Source: Steroidobacter denitrificans (GTDB lineage Bacteria; Pseudomonadota; Gammaproteobacteria; Steroidobacterales; Steroidobacteraceae). From it: DNA of 64,000 nucleotides. Below are positions 33,811-51,994 of this stretch, piece by piece. Position 1 is the first letter of the stretch; each line of letters opens with the position of its first letter. The notes beneath the pieces are model-generated. The model was not told the origin of the DNA and did no database searches. It was given only the letters and a program-made list of their open reading frames with translations. The DNA lies in assembly GCF_001579945.1 (NCBI RefSeq), contig NZ_CP011971.1, forward strand, positions 1,142,001-1,206,000, read 5' to 3'. Made by a program: the position numbers and the translations under genes.

Positions 33811-34749
33811 ATGCCAAACGCGCCACTGCAACCATCGCCCGATACGCCTCGCATCCATGCCCGCCTTCCGCTGGGAGTCTTCGATTCCGGCGTCGGCGGT
33901 TTGACCGTACTGCGCGCATTGCGCCGCGAGTTGCCGCAGGAATCATTTCTTTATCTGGGTGATACGGCGCGCCTGCCGTATGGCACCAAGAGTCCGGCGT
34001 CGGTGCTGCGCTATTCGATCCAGGCGGCGCAGTTCCTGATTCGCAGCGGCATCAAATGTCTGGTCGTCGCCTGCAACACCGCTTCTTCCTTCGCGGTGGA
34101 TGAATTGCGCCGGCGCTTTGCCCCGGTGATCGTCGTCGGTGTCCTCGAACCCGGCGCGGCGGCCGGTTGTGCTGCCACCCGCAGCGGGCGTATCGCGGTA
34201 CTGGCGACGGAGGCCACCGTCAGCGGCGGCGCCTACCAGGCGGCGATCGCGCGGCTGGCGCCGCAGGTCCGCGTCACCGCCCAGGCCTGCTCGCTGTTCG
34301 TGGCGCTGGCGGAGGAGGGATGGACCCGGGGAGAGATCGCGACGGCGATCGCCCGGCGTTATCTGGATGCGGTGCTCGCCCGGGATCCGCTGATCGATAC
34401 GTTGCTGCTGGGATGTACCCATTTCCCGGTACTCGTCGAGACACTGCGGGAGGTGGTCGGTCCCTCGGTCTGTATCGTCGATTCGGCGCAAACGACTGCC
34501 GCCGTGGTGCGCGCACGGCTGAGCGAGCGCGGGCTGCTGGCGCCCGGCGGCGACAATGAGCTGCGATTGCTGGCGACCGATGGTGCGGAGCGTTTCGCAC
34601 GAATCGGCAGCCGGTTCCTGGCCGAGCCGTTCGCTGCGCGGCAGGTCGAACTGGTGGATCTGGCGCCGGCCGGCGGGATCGGTTCGACGGGTGAGACCGA
34701 TGCGGTCACCGGATGCATGGGTATAGCGGCATTGAATGAGCGCGGCTGA
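33811..34749 (+). CDS. murI: Glutamate racemase
   Basis: Cofactor-independent racemase of 312 residues supplying D-glutamate for peptidoglycan. Two-cysteine active site: Cys88 in VVACNTASS and Cys202 in LLGCTHFP. Also LGVFDSGVGGLTVLRAL, YLGDTARLPYGTKS and SLFVALAEEGW. ATG 33811 follows AGGATACGCC; an upstream in-frame ATG (33658) would include the 27-bp repeat as coding and is rejected. The 45-residue C-terminal extension (APAGGIGSTGETDAVTG) is longer than usual. Followed by a clear terminator. Confidence 0.96.
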   Translation: MPNAPLQPSPDTPRIHARLPLGVFDSGVGGLTVLRALRRELPQESFLYLGDTARLPYGTKSPASVLRYSIQAAQFLIRSGIKCLVVACNTASSFAVDELRRRFAPVIVVGVLEPGAAAGCAATRSGRIAVLATEATVSGGAYQAAIARLAPQVRVTAQACSLFVALAEEGWTRGEIATAIARRYLDAVLARDPLIDTLLLGCTHFPVLVETLREVVGPSVCIVDSAQTTAAVVRARLSERGLLAPGGDNELRLLATDGAERFARIGSRFLAEPFAARQVELVDLAPAGGIGSTGETDAVTGCMGIAALNERG

Positions 34750-34804
34750 ATCAGCGCTCGTAGTGAGCAGGGTTGAATGACCGGGTGCATGACCGGCTTC
34801 CCTG

Positions 34805-34832
34805 GCCGGCATTCTGGCCGGTGTTTTTTTTT
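34805..34832 (+). terminator. Rho-independent terminator of murI
   Basis: GCCGGC (34805-34810) and GCCGGT (34817-34822) form a six-pair stem with loop ATTCTG, then a G and nine T (34824-34832). A run of eight G follows. Convergent with the HDOD-GGDEF gene whose stop is at 34869. Confidence 0.88.
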
Positions 34833-34868
34833 GGGGGGGGCGAGGTGCCGGCTGGAGTGCGGCGGCGT

Positions 34869-36407
34869 TCAGCCGCGGGCGGCGGCCGGACTGTGCTGCG
34901 TGCTCGACAGCTCCTCGAAACACTCGACGCGGTTTCGACCGCAAAGCTTGGCTGCGTACAGCGCGTGATCGGCGGCTTCCAGCAGGGCAAGCGCGCTGGG
35001 AAATCGCTGCCGCAGGCTGTAGGTCGCAACGCCGATGGAGGCGGTGATCTGCAGTTCCCGGTTGTCCGGATCATGCGCCGAGCCTGCCAGCGCGGCGAGC
35101 ATGCGCTGGGCGACCTGGCGGGCGATCTCCCGGTCCGCGCCCGGCAACACGACCATGAATTCCTCACCGCTGTAGCGTGCGACCAGGTCGGAGCCGCGCA
35201 CGCAGGATAGCAGCGCCTGGGCGCAACTGCGCAGCACCTTGTCGCCGGTCTGGGTGCCGTAGCGTTCGTTGACGCTCTTGAAACGGTCCAAATCGATGTG
35301 CGCGATGCTCAGATCGCGTCCGAATACCACGGCCTGGGTGAATTCGCGATCCAGCATACGGTCCAGCCAGGGGCGGTTCAGGACGCCGGTCAAGGGGTCG
35401 CGGCGGCTGGAGTCCTCAGCTTCTTCGGTACGCGTCAACAGCACGCTGGTGGTCGCTTGCAGCGCACTCACCTCCTGCAACGCATGCAGATTGCGCACCG
35501 CGAGCAGTTCGCGCGCCTCCGCCAGCAGGTTGTCGGCATCATCCTGCTGCAGAATGCTGGTTTCATACAGCGATTCCGTTTCCGGGATCAGGCTCAGGAT
35601 ACGCGTCACGACCTCGTTGAACTGCTCATGGCTCATGCCCAGCAGATGATGCGCACGCCGTGCCAGTGCGGGGACCATGCGGCTGTGATCCTCCTGCAGG
35701 ACCGCCTCGGCCAGATCGCTCCCCAGGGCGATGCAACGGGCGCAGCGGCCTTCCTCGGTGTTGGCGCTCAGTGTCTTGGGAGCGTGGCTGGCCTCGACCG
35801 CCTTGCACAGCCGCTCGGGCAGATTCCAGGCGCGCAACAACAGGGCGGAATAGCCGGCGTGGTCCTTGCCGATACGTTCGGTCTCATAGGCGATCCATTC
35901 GGCGTGACCGGAGGGTTGAGGCAGTTTGGCATAGAAATCCCGTTCCACCCGGTCCAGCGCCAGCACGGCGATGTCCTGCAGCAGCGCGGCCAGAAAAATA
36001 TCCTCGGGACTGCCGGTTTTGGCGGATTCGCTGAATGCCCGGGCGGCGGTTGCCGCCAGCAGCGCCCGGCGCCAGAAGCGAGGATAGTCGATGCCCCGCG
36101 GATGCAGCGCGCGCATCGAGGAGACCAGGGAAAAACTGAGCGCCAGGGTGAGGGCGGCGTTCAACCCGATGATGACCAGTGCCTGGCGCAGATTCTGGCT
36201 GGGACGGCGCTGGGCGTAGAATGCGGAATTCGCGATCCGCAGGATCTTGGCCGTCATGGCCGGATCGCGGCTGACTGCCTGGGCCACCTTGGCCATTTCG
36301 ATCTCTGGATCGCGCGCCAGCGCAATGATTTCCATGGCGACCTTCGAGGGGCTCGGGAAATCCACTTGCGCCTTGAGGCGATTTTGTAGGTCCTGTTGGG
36401 GCAACAT
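34869..36407 (-). CDS. HDOD-GGDEF protein, probable diguanylate cyclase
   Basis: 512 residues from ATG 36407 (MLPQQDLQNRLKAQVDFPSP). N-terminal HDOD domain about 10-215 (FPSPSKVAMEIIALARDPEI, AKILRIANSAFYAQRR, IFLAALLQDIAVLALD), a linker, then a GGDEF domain about 350-500 with DPLTGVLNRPWLD, HIDLDRFKSVNERYG and the active loop YSGEEFMVVLPG. SGEEF is a permitted variant of GG(D/E)EF, so cyclase activity is likely. The RxxD inhibitory site is not evident. It should make c-di-GMP in response to a signal sensed by the HDOD part. A PilZ protein is encoded about 1.3 kb away. ATG 36476 would add 23 residues lacking conservation. Confidence 0.88.
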   Translation of the reverse strand: MLPQQDLQNRLKAQVDFPSPSKVAMEIIALARDPEIEMAKVAQAVSRDPAMTAKILRIANSAFYAQRRPSQNLRQALVIIGLNAALTLALSFSLVSSMRALHPRGIDYPRFWRRALLAATAARAFSESAKTGSPEDIFLAALLQDIAVLALDRVERDFYAKLPQPSGHAEWIAYETERIGKDHAGYSALLLRAWNLPERLCKAVEASHAPKTLSANTEEGRCARCIALGSDLAEAVLQEDHSRMVPALARRAHHLLGMSHEQFNEVVTRILSLIPETESLYETSILQQDDADNLLAEARELLAVRNLHALQEVSALQATTSVLLTRTEEAEDSSRRDPLTGVLNRPWLDRMLDREFTQAVVFGRDLSIAHIDLDRFKSVNERYGTQTGDKVLRSCAQALLSCVRGSDLVARYSGEEFMVVLPGADREIARQVAQRMLAALAGSAHDPDNRELQITASIGVATYSLRQRFPSALALLEAADHALYAAKLCGRNRVECFEELSSTQHSPAAARG

Positions 36408-36531
36408 GCGATTCTTATAGAAACGTCGGCGGGCGCCATGCAGAATAGCGCCTCTCGCAGGTTTTATCGGCACCATGCCGGTGGACTTGAATCGAACATT
36501 GCCGCACCGCAGCGGTGATGTCGAGTCTCCG

Positions 36532-36570
36532 GAATCCCGGATCCGGTGCCAGGCACCGGATCCGGGATTC
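36532..36570. repeat. Perfect 39-base palindrome upstream of the tRNA operon
   Basis: Arms of 19 bases (GAATCCCGGATCCGGTGCC at 36532-36550 and its exact complement at 36552-36570) around one central A. It lies between the divergent HDOD-GGDEF gene and the tRNA-Tyr promoter. As RNA it would be a very strong hairpin; as DNA it could be an operator or a repetitive palindrome. No T-run follows. The rest of the gap 36408-36620 shows nothing else. Confidence 0.9.
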
Positions 36571-36620
36571 GCGCTGGAGGCTCGGAGCCCGGGGACAGGG
36601 ATTGGAAGTCAATTTTACGG

Positions 36621-36649
36621 TTGACAGCCGAAAGTCCGCCAAAGAGAAT
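36621..36649 (+). promoter_or_regulatory. Sigma-70 promoter for the tRNA-tufB operon
   Basis: TTGACA (36621-36626), 17-base spacer, GAGAAT (36644-36649). Transcription would begin about 15 bases before tRNA-Tyr. Perfect -35, four of six at -10. Confidence 0.75.
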
Positions 36650-36670
36650 AACCGGCTCTTGCGTGTCTGC

Positions 36671-36756
36671 GGAGGGGTACCCAAGCGGCCAACGGGGGCA
36701 GACTGTAAATCTGCTGGCTCATGCCTTCGTAGGTTCGAATCCTACCCCCTCCACCA
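36671..36756 (+). tRNA. tyrT: tRNA-Tyr (GTA)
   Basis: 86 bases including encoded CCA. Acceptor GGAGGGG pairs with CCCCTCC; anticodon GTA in GACTGTAAATC; class II long variable arm (GCTGGCTCATGCCTTCGT); T loop GGTTCGAATCC. First of three tRNAs ahead of tufB, as in E. coli tyrU-glyT-thrT-tufB. Confidence 0.97.
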
Positions 36757-36761
36757 CCTCT

Positions 36762-36835
<74 letters not shown>

Positions 36836-36931
36836 TTGCCGCCGTAGTTGCCGCGACCGTGAGCGAGCGATGTCGAGAGTTTGAGATCCGAAAGATTTAG
36901 CGATCATCGAGTGCCGGTATTTTGCAGGAGT

Positions 36932-37007
36932 GCCCACGTAGCTCAGTCGGTAGAGCACGTCCTTGGTAAGGACGAGGTCACCGGTTCGATTCCGGTCGTG
37001 GGCTCCA
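36932..37007 (+). tRNA. thrT: tRNA-Thr (GGT)
   Basis: 76 bases including CCA. Acceptor GCCCACG/CGTGGGC; anticodon arm CGTCC-TTGGTAA-GGACG, anticodon GGT; T loop GGTTCGATTCC. Separated by 96 bases from tRNA-Gly and by 30 from tufB. Confidence 0.97.
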
Positions 37008-37023
37008 TAACAAGCTTTCTGAT

Positions 37024-38341
<1,318 letters not shown>

Positions 38342-38438
38342 GGCTCGGAGCCGCTCAGCGGATGGACCCCGGATAGGCCGTAGTGGCCTTCCGGAACTTT
38401 ATTGTGTAATAATGCACGGCTTCTTGTAACGATATCCT

Positions 38439-38514
38439 AGGCCAGTAGCTCAATTGGCAGAGCGGCGGTCTCCAAAACCGCAGGTTGGGGGTTCGATTCC
38501 CTCCTGGCCTGCCA
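38439..38514 (+). tRNA. trpT: tRNA-Trp (CCA)
   Basis: 76 bases including CCA. Acceptor AGGCCAG/CTGGCCT; anticodon arm GCGGT-CTCCAAA-ACCGC, anticodon CCA; T loop GGTTCGATTCC. Between tufB and secE, as in many gammaproteobacteria. A possible extended -10 (TGTGTAATAAT, 38404-38413) lies upstream. Confidence 0.97.
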
Positions 38515-38574
38515 TGGATTCACGGGCGGTATTTGCTGATCGGATGGACTTCCGGCCGCGCGCATAAGTGATAC

Positions 38575-38952
38575 ATGACCGAACAGGCACAACATGGCGC
38601 CACGGCGCTGGACACCGTGAAGCTTGCCGCCGGCGCGGCGATCGCGGCGGCCGGCATCGCGGCGTTTTATCTGCTCTCCGCGCAGCCGATCTGGCTGCGC
38701 TGGATTCTTGTGCTCGCCGCTCTGGCGGCCGGTACCCTGACGGGATTGCAGTCCCATCAGGGTAAGGAATTTTCGATTTTTGTACAAAGCTCGCGTGTCG
38801 AGCTGCGCAAGATCGTCTGGCCCAATCGCCAGGAGACGGCGCAGGTCACGCTCGTCGTGCTGGTGATGATCGCGACGCTGGGTCTGTTCTTCTGGGGGCT
38901 GGATTCGCTGCTCGGGTTCCTGACTCGCTGGCTGCTCGGGCGCGGAGGTTGA
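38575..38952 (+). CDS. secE: Preprotein translocase subunit SecE
   Basis: 125 residues with three membrane helices (about 17-36, 40-60, 88-120), the E. coli-like long form. Conserved cytoplasmic stretch [20 protein letters not shown] between helices 2 and 3. It clamps SecY in the translocon. Directly upstream of nusG (two bases between stop and start). Confidence 0.95.
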   Translation: MTEQAQHGATALDTVKLAAGAAIAAAGIAAFYLLSAQPIWLRWILVLAALAAGTLTGLQSHQGKEFSIFVQSSRVELRKIVWPNRQETAQVTLVVLVMIATLGLFFWGLDSLLGFLTRWLLGRGG

Positions 38953-38954
38953 CG

Positions 38955-39488
38955 ATGGCTTTGCGATGGTACGTGGTGCATGCCTATTCGAACTTCGAGC
39001 ACCGGGTTGCCGAGGCGCTGAAGGACCGCATCAAGCTGCAGGGATTACAGGACAAGTTCGGTGAAATCCTGGTTCCGACGGAAGAAGTCGTCGAGATGCG
39101 CGATGGTCAGAAACGCAAGAGCGATCGCAAGTTTTTCCCCGGCTATGTGCTGGTGCAGATGGAGATGGACGAGGATAGCTGGCACTTGGTGAAGGAAGTG
39201 CCGAAGGTTCTGGGTTTCATCGGCGGCACCCCGGAGAAGCCGGCACCGATCACGGACAAGGAGGCCATGAGCATCCTGCGCCGTGTCGAGGAAGGTGTCG
39301 ACAAGCCCAAGCCCAAGGTGCTGTTCGAGCCCGGTGAGGTCGTACGGGTGACGGATGGTCCGTTCAACGACTTCAACGGGGTCGTCGAGTCGGTGAATTA
39401 TGAAAAAAACCGCCTGCAGGTGGCGGTGCAGATCCTGGGGCGATCCACGCCCGTGGAGTTGGATTTCGGTCAAGTAGAGAAGGCTTGA
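38955..39488 (+). CDS. nusG: Transcription termination/antitermination factor NusG
   Basis: 177 residues: NGN domain ([20 protein letters not shown], then [15 protein letters not shown] and GFIGGT) and C-terminal KOW ([20 protein letters not shown]). It links RNA polymerase to Rho or to the ribosome via S10. ATG 38955 with GGAGG upstream. Confidence 0.97.
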   Translation: MALRWYVVHAYSNFEHRVAEALKDRIKLQGLQDKFGEILVPTEEVVEMRDGQKRKSDRKFFPGYVLVQMEMDEDSWHLVKEVPKVLGFIGGTPEKPAPITDKEAMSILRRVEEGVDKPKPKVLFEPGEVVRVTDGPFNDFNGVVESVNYEKNRLQVAVQILGRSTPVELDFGQVEKA

Positions 39489-39635
39489 CGGGTACCGGCC
39501 TGCGCCGGGACCGGCCGGCACGATCGTCGATACGATCGTTTGCCGGCGGCCCCGATCGGCCGGCAGCGCTTTTTCGCTTCTCGAACTGATGGGGAGCCGC
39601 CGTGAGGCGGCGTTTGCACCCGGAGAATCATTCAT

Positions 39636-40067
39636 ATGGCCAAGAAAGTTTCCGGCTACATCAAGCTGCAGATCCCTGCAGGCCAGGCGAATCCGAGTCC
39701 GCCCGTCGGTCCGGCGCTGGGTCAGCAGGGCGTCAACATCATGGAATTCTGCAAGGCGTTCAACGCGCAGACCCAGAGCCTGGAGAAGGGGCTGCCGACA
39801 CCGGTGGTGATTACGGTCTACAGCGACCGCAGCTTCACGTTCATCCTGAAGACGCCGCCGGCGGCGGTGTTGATCCGCAAGGCCATCGGCATTCCCAAAG
39901 GCAGCAGTGCGCCCAATACCAGCAAGGTGGGGCGCATCAACCTCCAGCAGTTGCAGGAGATCGCCAAGCTCAAGCAGCCCGATCTGACGGCTGCGGGCCT
40001 GGATGCGGCGGTGCGTACCATCGCCGGCAGCGCGCGCAGCATGGGTGTCGACGTGGAGGGCGTGTGA
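39636..40067 (+). CDS. rplK: 50S ribosomal protein L11
   Basis: 143 residues, complete ([61 protein letters not shown]). L11 binds the GTPase-associated centre. The 147 bases after nusG contain several GC-rich hairpins, including GCCGCC-GTGA-GGCGGC just before the start, in the position where other bacteria have the L1-binding regulatory site. One base separates it from rplA. Confidence 0.97.
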   Translation: MAKKVSGYIKLQIPAGQANPSPPVGPALGQQGVNIMEFCKAFNAQTQSLEKGLPTPVVITVYSDRSFTFILKTPPAAVLIRKAIGIPKGSSAPNTSKVGRINLQQLQEIAKLKQPDLTAAGLDAAVRTIAGSARSMGVDVEGV

Positions 40068-40068
40068 C

Positions 40069-40764
40069 ATGGCGTTCACAGCAAAGCGTATGAAGGCCTG
40101 GAGCGAGAAAATCCAGCCAGGCAGGCAATATCCGATCGACGAAGCGATCGGCATCGTCAAGGAATTCGCCAAGGCGAAGTTCCGCGAATCCGTGGACGTG
40201 TCCGTCAATCTCGGCATCGATGCCACCAAGTCCGATCAGCAGGTGCGCGGTTCCACCGTCATGCCCAACGGTATCGGCAAGGCTGTTCGTGTGGCGGTTT
40301 TCACCTCCGGCAAGAATCAGGATGCGGCGCGCGAAGCCGGTGCCGACATCGTCGGACTGGAGGATCTGGCCGAGACGGTGAAGGCCGGTGAAATGAATTT
40401 CGATGTCGTGATCGCGAGCCCGGATGCCATGCGTGTCGTCGGCCAACTCGGCCAGATACTGGGTCCCCGCGGGCTGATGCCCAATCCCAAGGTGGGGACC
40501 GTGACGCCGAACGTCGCCGATGCGGTCAAGAACGCCAAAGCCGGTCAGGTGCGCTATCGCTCGGATAAGGGCGGGGTCATCCATTGCACGATCGGCAAGG
40601 CCGATTTCGAGGCGAACCTGCTCAAGGAGAATCTGCGTGCATTGCTGCAGGATCTGCAAAAGGCCAAGCCGGCAAGCGCGAAGGGTGTCTACCTGAGGAG
40701 AATCAGCCTGTCCTCGACCATGGGGCCCGGCGTTCCGGTGGAGCAGGCGAGCCTGTCCCTGTAG
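40069..40764 (+). CDS. rplA: 50S ribosomal protein L1
   Basis: 231 residues ([60 protein letters not shown]). L1 forms the stalk that moves E-site tRNA and in many bacteria represses its own rplKA operon. ATG 40069 one base after the rplK stop: coupled translation. Confidence 0.97.
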   Translation: MAFTAKRMKAWSEKIQPGRQYPIDEAIGIVKEFAKAKFRESVDVSVNLGIDATKSDQQVRGSTVMPNGIGKAVRVAVFTSGKNQDAAREAGADIVGLEDLAETVKAGEMNFDVVIASPDAMRVVGQLGQILGPRGLMPNPKVGTVTPNVADAVKNAKAGQVRYRSDKGGVIHCTIGKADFEANLLKENLRALLQDLQKAKPASAKGVYLRRISLSSTMGPGVPVEQASLSL

Positions 40765-40785
40765 AACCGCGTGGCAAGACCGCAT

Positions 40786-41083
40786 CGACGAGCGTACTCG
40801 TCGAATGTTTTTTGATTGATGCAGGGCGGATCGACGAATCCTGCCGGCAACAGGCCGGCGGATTCCGAAGTCCGCCATCATCGAAGACCGCAGGCGGACG
40901 CAAGTCCTTAATGCATGCCTGCGCAGATGGTGTTACCCGAATCGGAATCCCCGGCGTCGACGGCGCGAAGGGGTTCGGCTGAAGGGCGCCGTCACAGGCC
41001 GGCGACGTCGATGCGCCGCCGGCCGGGACGAACGTGCTGGATGTGCGTTCGAGTGTTCAATGCTCTTCACGCCAGGAGGAATC
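40786..41083 (+). ncRNA. L10-type leader of rplJ-rplL
   Basis: Long untranslated leader (rplA stop to rplJ start is 319 bases). CGACGAG-CGTA-CTCGTCG (40786-40803) followed by ATGTTTTTT looks like a terminator or attenuator. Downstream GAATCC...GGATTC encloses GCCGGC-AACAG-GCCGGC (about 40838-40867), then GTCCGCC...GGCGGAC (about 40871-40900). Stacked hairpins ahead of rplJ match the plan of the known L10 leader, where L10(L12)4 binds and represses translation. Exact pairing of the kink-turn was not verified. Confidence 0.65.
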
Positions 41084-41614
41084 ATGGCGCTCAGACTCGA
41101 TGACAAGAAGGCGTTGGTCGCCGAGGTCAACGCGGTTGCGGCAACGGCGCATTCCGTGATCGCCGCGGAGTACCGCGGCTTGACGGTGACGCAGATGACG
41201 GATCTGCGTGCCAAGGCGCGCTCTTCGGGGGTCTACCTGCGAGTCGTGAAGAATTCGCTGGCCCGCAGGGCGATCGCCGGCACTCCATTCGAGTGCGTCG
41301 GCGACAGCCTGAAAGGTCCGCTGGTTCTCGCGTTCTCCAGGGAAGATCCCGGCTCGGCCGCCCGCCTTGTCAGGGACTTTTCCAAGAGCAACGACAAGCT
41401 CGTACCGATCGCGGTATCGATCGGCGGGGTGTCGTTGCCCGGGAAGGATCTGGACAAGGTTGCCAGCCTGCCTACCTTGGATGCGGCTCGTGCCACTTTG
41501 CTGGGGACGCTGCAGGCGCCCGCCGGCCAGCTGGTACGTCTGGTTGCCGAACCGCACACCAGGCTGGTTCGCGCGCTCGCCGCCGTCAAGGACAAGTTGG
41601 AAGCTTCCGCATGA
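41084..41614 (+). CDS. rplJ: 50S ribosomal protein L10
   Basis: 176 residues: RNA-binding N-terminal domain (LDDKKALVAEVNAVAATAHS, YRGLTVTQMTDLR, RVVKNSLARRA) and the C-terminal helix that carries L7/L12 dimers. ATG 41084 preceded by AGGAGGAATC. Also the expected autogenous repressor acting on the leader upstream. Confidence 0.97.
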   Translation: MALRLDDKKALVAEVNAVAATAHSVIAAEYRGLTVTQMTDLRAKARSSGVYLRVVKNSLARRAIAGTPFECVGDSLKGPLVLAFSREDPGSAARLVRDFSKSNDKLVPIAVSIGGVSLPGKDLDKVASLPTLDAARATLLGTLQAPAGQLVRLVAEPHTRLVRALAAVKDKLEASA

Positions 41615-41709
41615 CGCCCGGCCGCCGCACGGCGGCCGGCGGCCTGCCAAGCTGATGACCATGCTGAATACGATTTTTGGGTAATGCACAGTTTCGGGAG
41701 TTCAATGTA

Positions 41710-42090
41710 ATGGCTGTTACGAAAGAAGAACTGATCGACGCCCTGTCCAACCTCAAGGTGCTGGATGTGGTCGACCTCATCAAGGCCCTCGAGGAGAAGT
41801 GGGGCGTGAGCGCGGCGGCACCAGTCGCCGTGGCGGCGGTGGGCGCGGCTGCGGCTGCGGCACCGGCTGCCGAGGAACAGACCGAGTTCAACGTCACCAT
41901 GACCAGCTTCGGCGCCAACAAGGTCGGCGTCATCAAGGTCATCCGCGAGATCACGGGCCTGGGTCTGAAGGAAGCGAAGGATCTGGTCGAAGGCGTGCCG
42001 TCGTCCGTCAAGGAAGGCGTGCCGAAGGCCGATGCCGAGGCCATCAAGAAGAAACTGGAAGAAGCGGGCGCCGTCGCGGAAATCAAGTAA
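41710..42090 (+). CDS. rplL: 50S ribosomal protein L7/L12
   Basis: 126 residues: N-terminal dimerisation domain ([19 protein letters not shown]), Ala/Pro/Val hinge (about 36-55) and C-terminal factor-binding domain ([36 protein letters not shown]). Multi-copy stalk protein recruiting EF-Tu and EF-G. Confidence 0.98.
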   Translation: MAVTKEELIDALSNLKVLDVVDLIKALEEKWGVSAAAPVAVAAVGAAAAAAPAAEEQTEFNVTMTSFGANKVGVIKVIREITGLGLKEAKDLVEGVPSSVKEGVPKADAEAIKKKLEEAGAVAEIK

Positions 42091-42097
42091 GGGGATC

Positions 42098-42132
42098 GTG
42101 CGGGACGATACTTCACGGGTGCCGTCCCGCAC
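42098..42132 (+). promoter_or_regulatory. Ten-pair hairpin in the rplL-rpoB spacer
   Basis: GTGCGGGACG (42098-42107) pairs perfectly with CGTCCCGCAC (42123-42132), loop 15 bases, eight bases after the rplL stop; no T-run follows. In E. coli an attenuator and RNase III site occupy this spacer; a similar role is inferred. The remaining spacer to 42306 contains further GC hairpins (GGAGC/GGCTCC) but no gene. Confidence 0.6.
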
Positions 42133-42306
42133 GCCTGGCTTGCGCAGATCGATTGAATTGACGGGAACCGGCCGCGGAGCAGCGGCTCCGCCGGCCGTGT
42201 TCCCTATTGGTTTTCATGGAGCCGGCCGGCACCGCAGCGGCCGGCTGTACGCAGTTCGAGTTCGATGCCGGATATTGCATCCGGCATCGCATAGAGGGTG
42301 ATCCAG

Positions 42307-46479
<4,173 letters not shown>

Positions 46480-46581
46480 TGCCGTGACGGACCGCGCCCG
46501 GGCGCTTTGCGTGCGCCCGGCGAGATCCTGATGGGACGCACGTCATTGACTGAATTGCTACACCTTACCTAGGTGACACAG

Positions 46582-50790
<4,209 letters not shown>

Positions 50791-50817
50791 TGCGGCAAAG
50801 GCGTCGGCATACTACGG

Positions 50818-50846
50818 TTGACACCTTGGAGACCGGTTTCTACAAT
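50818..50846 (+). promoter_or_regulatory. Near-consensus sigma-70 promoter of the str operon
   Basis: TTGACA (50818-50823), 17-base spacer, TACAAT (50841-50846), 28 bases after the rpoC stop and 145 before rpsL. Eleven of twelve consensus positions match. Confidence 0.85.
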
Positions 50847-50907
50847 CGCGGCCCTTTGATCGGCCGGCGCCAAGTCATCCGCTCGTCCGTCAGGCATTTT
50901 TTTACTG

Positions 50908-50936
50908 GGCCGCCCCCTGAAACAAGGGGTGCGGCC
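50908..50936 (+). promoter_or_regulatory. Stem-loop in the rpsL leader
   Basis: GGCCGC-CCCCT (50908-50918) pairs with AGGGGTGCGGCC (50925-50936) around GAAACA with one bulged T. Located between the str promoter and rpsL and preceded by a T7 run; could be an rpoC terminator read-through site or an attenuator in the leader. Confidence 0.6.
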
Positions 50937-50990
50937 TCGTGTTTCTTCACGGAAACATCGGTTTTTCTTCCGAAATTCTTCTGAGCAACT

Positions 50991-51365
50991 ATGGCCAGTA
51001 TCACTCAGCTCGTTCGCAAGCCGCGGCGCACGCCCCAGTACAAGACCAAGGTTCCGGCGCTGGCGTCCTGCCCCCAGAAGCGCGGGGTATGCACACGTGT
51101 GTATACCACCACGCCGAAAAAGCCGAATTCGGCGCTGCGCAAGGTGGCCAAGGTGCGCTTGACCAACGGTTTCGAGGTGATCAGCTACATCGGCGGCGAA
51201 GGCCATAATCTGCAGGAACACTCCGTCGTCATGATCCGTGGCGGCCGTGTCAAGGATCTGCCCGGTGTGCGCTACCACACCGTGCGCGGCACCCTGGACT
51301 GCGCCGGCGTGACCGATCGGCGCCAGGGACGTTCCAAGTACGGCGCCAAGCGCCCGAAGAAATGA
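50991..51365 (+). CDS. rpsL: 30S ribosomal protein S12
   Basis: 124 residues, complete. [16 protein letters not shown] and [14 protein letters not shown] carry the wild-type lysines at the positions where streptomycin-resistance changes occur (E. coli Lys42/43 and Lys87/88). Decoding-centre protein; first gene of rpsL-rpsG-fusA-tufA. Confidence 0.98.
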   Translation: MASITQLVRKPRRTPQYKTKVPALASCPQKRGVCTRVYTTTPKKPNSALRKVAKVRLTNGFEVISYIGGEGHNLQEHSVVMIRGGRVKDLPGVRYHTVRGTLDCAGVTDRRQGRSKYGAKRPKK

Positions 51366-51407
51366 CCGCTCGCGTCCGTCATCCACTTTCATATTGCGGT
51401 AATCCCA

Positions 51408-51887
51408 ATGTCCCGTAGAGCCTCTGCCCCGACCCGTACGATTCTTCCCGACCCGCGCTTCAACAGCCTGCTGCTGGCGAAGTTCGTCAATATGGTCATG
51501 GAGCGCGGCAAGAAATCGGTCGCCGAGAGGATTGTCTACGGTGCCGTGGACCGCATCACCGAGAAAACCGGGAAAGCAGACGAGGAATCCATCGAATTGC
51601 TGACGGCGGCGCTGGACAACGTCAAGCCGACCGTCGAAGTGAAGAGCCGCCGTGTCGGCGGCGCCACTTATCAAGTTCCCGTCGAAGTGCGAGCCACCCG
51701 CCGGCAGACCCTGGCGATGCGCTGGGTCATCGAGGCGGCCCAGGCGCGCAGTGAAAAGTCGATGGCGCAGCGCCTTGCCGGCGAGTTGCTCGATGCCTCG
51801 GAGAATCGCGGTGCGGCAGTGCGCAAGCGTGAGGATACGCATCGCATGGCCGAGGCCAACAAGGCCTTTGCACACTATCGCTGGTAA
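51408..51887 (+). CDS. rpsG: 30S ribosomal protein S7
   Basis: 159 residues ([63 protein letters not shown]-like [17 protein letters not shown]). S7 nucleates the 30S head and represses the str operon in E. coli. The stop codon lies inside an 18-bp perfect tandem duplication. Confidence 0.97.
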   Translation: MSRRASAPTRTILPDPRFNSLLLAKFVNMVMERGKKSVAERIVYGAVDRITEKTGKADEESIELLTAALDNVKPTVEVKSRRVGGATYQVPVEVRATRRQTLAMRWVIEAAQARSEKSMAQRLAGELLDASENRGAAVRKREDTHRMAEANKAFAHYRW

Positions 51888-51914
51888 TGACCATCCCGCT
51901 GGTAATGACCATCC
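51879..51914. repeat. 18-bp perfect tandem duplication across the rpsG stop
   Basis: CGCTGGTAATGACCATCC occurs at 51879-51896 and 51897-51914. The first copy includes the last codons CGC TGG TAA; the second supplies an untranslated replica of them. Confidence 0.95.
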
Positions 51915-51994
51915 GCGGGCGGAGCCGCGCAACCTGCGGGACGTTGGTGTCCGAGCCGCGATCCGCTGCCTGAGCGTCCATAGAGAAGACTATA

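Noticed and set aside
51100-51265. Streptomycin-resistance changes in rpsL
   Set aside because: The lysines in TTPKKPNS and GGRVKDLP are wild type.
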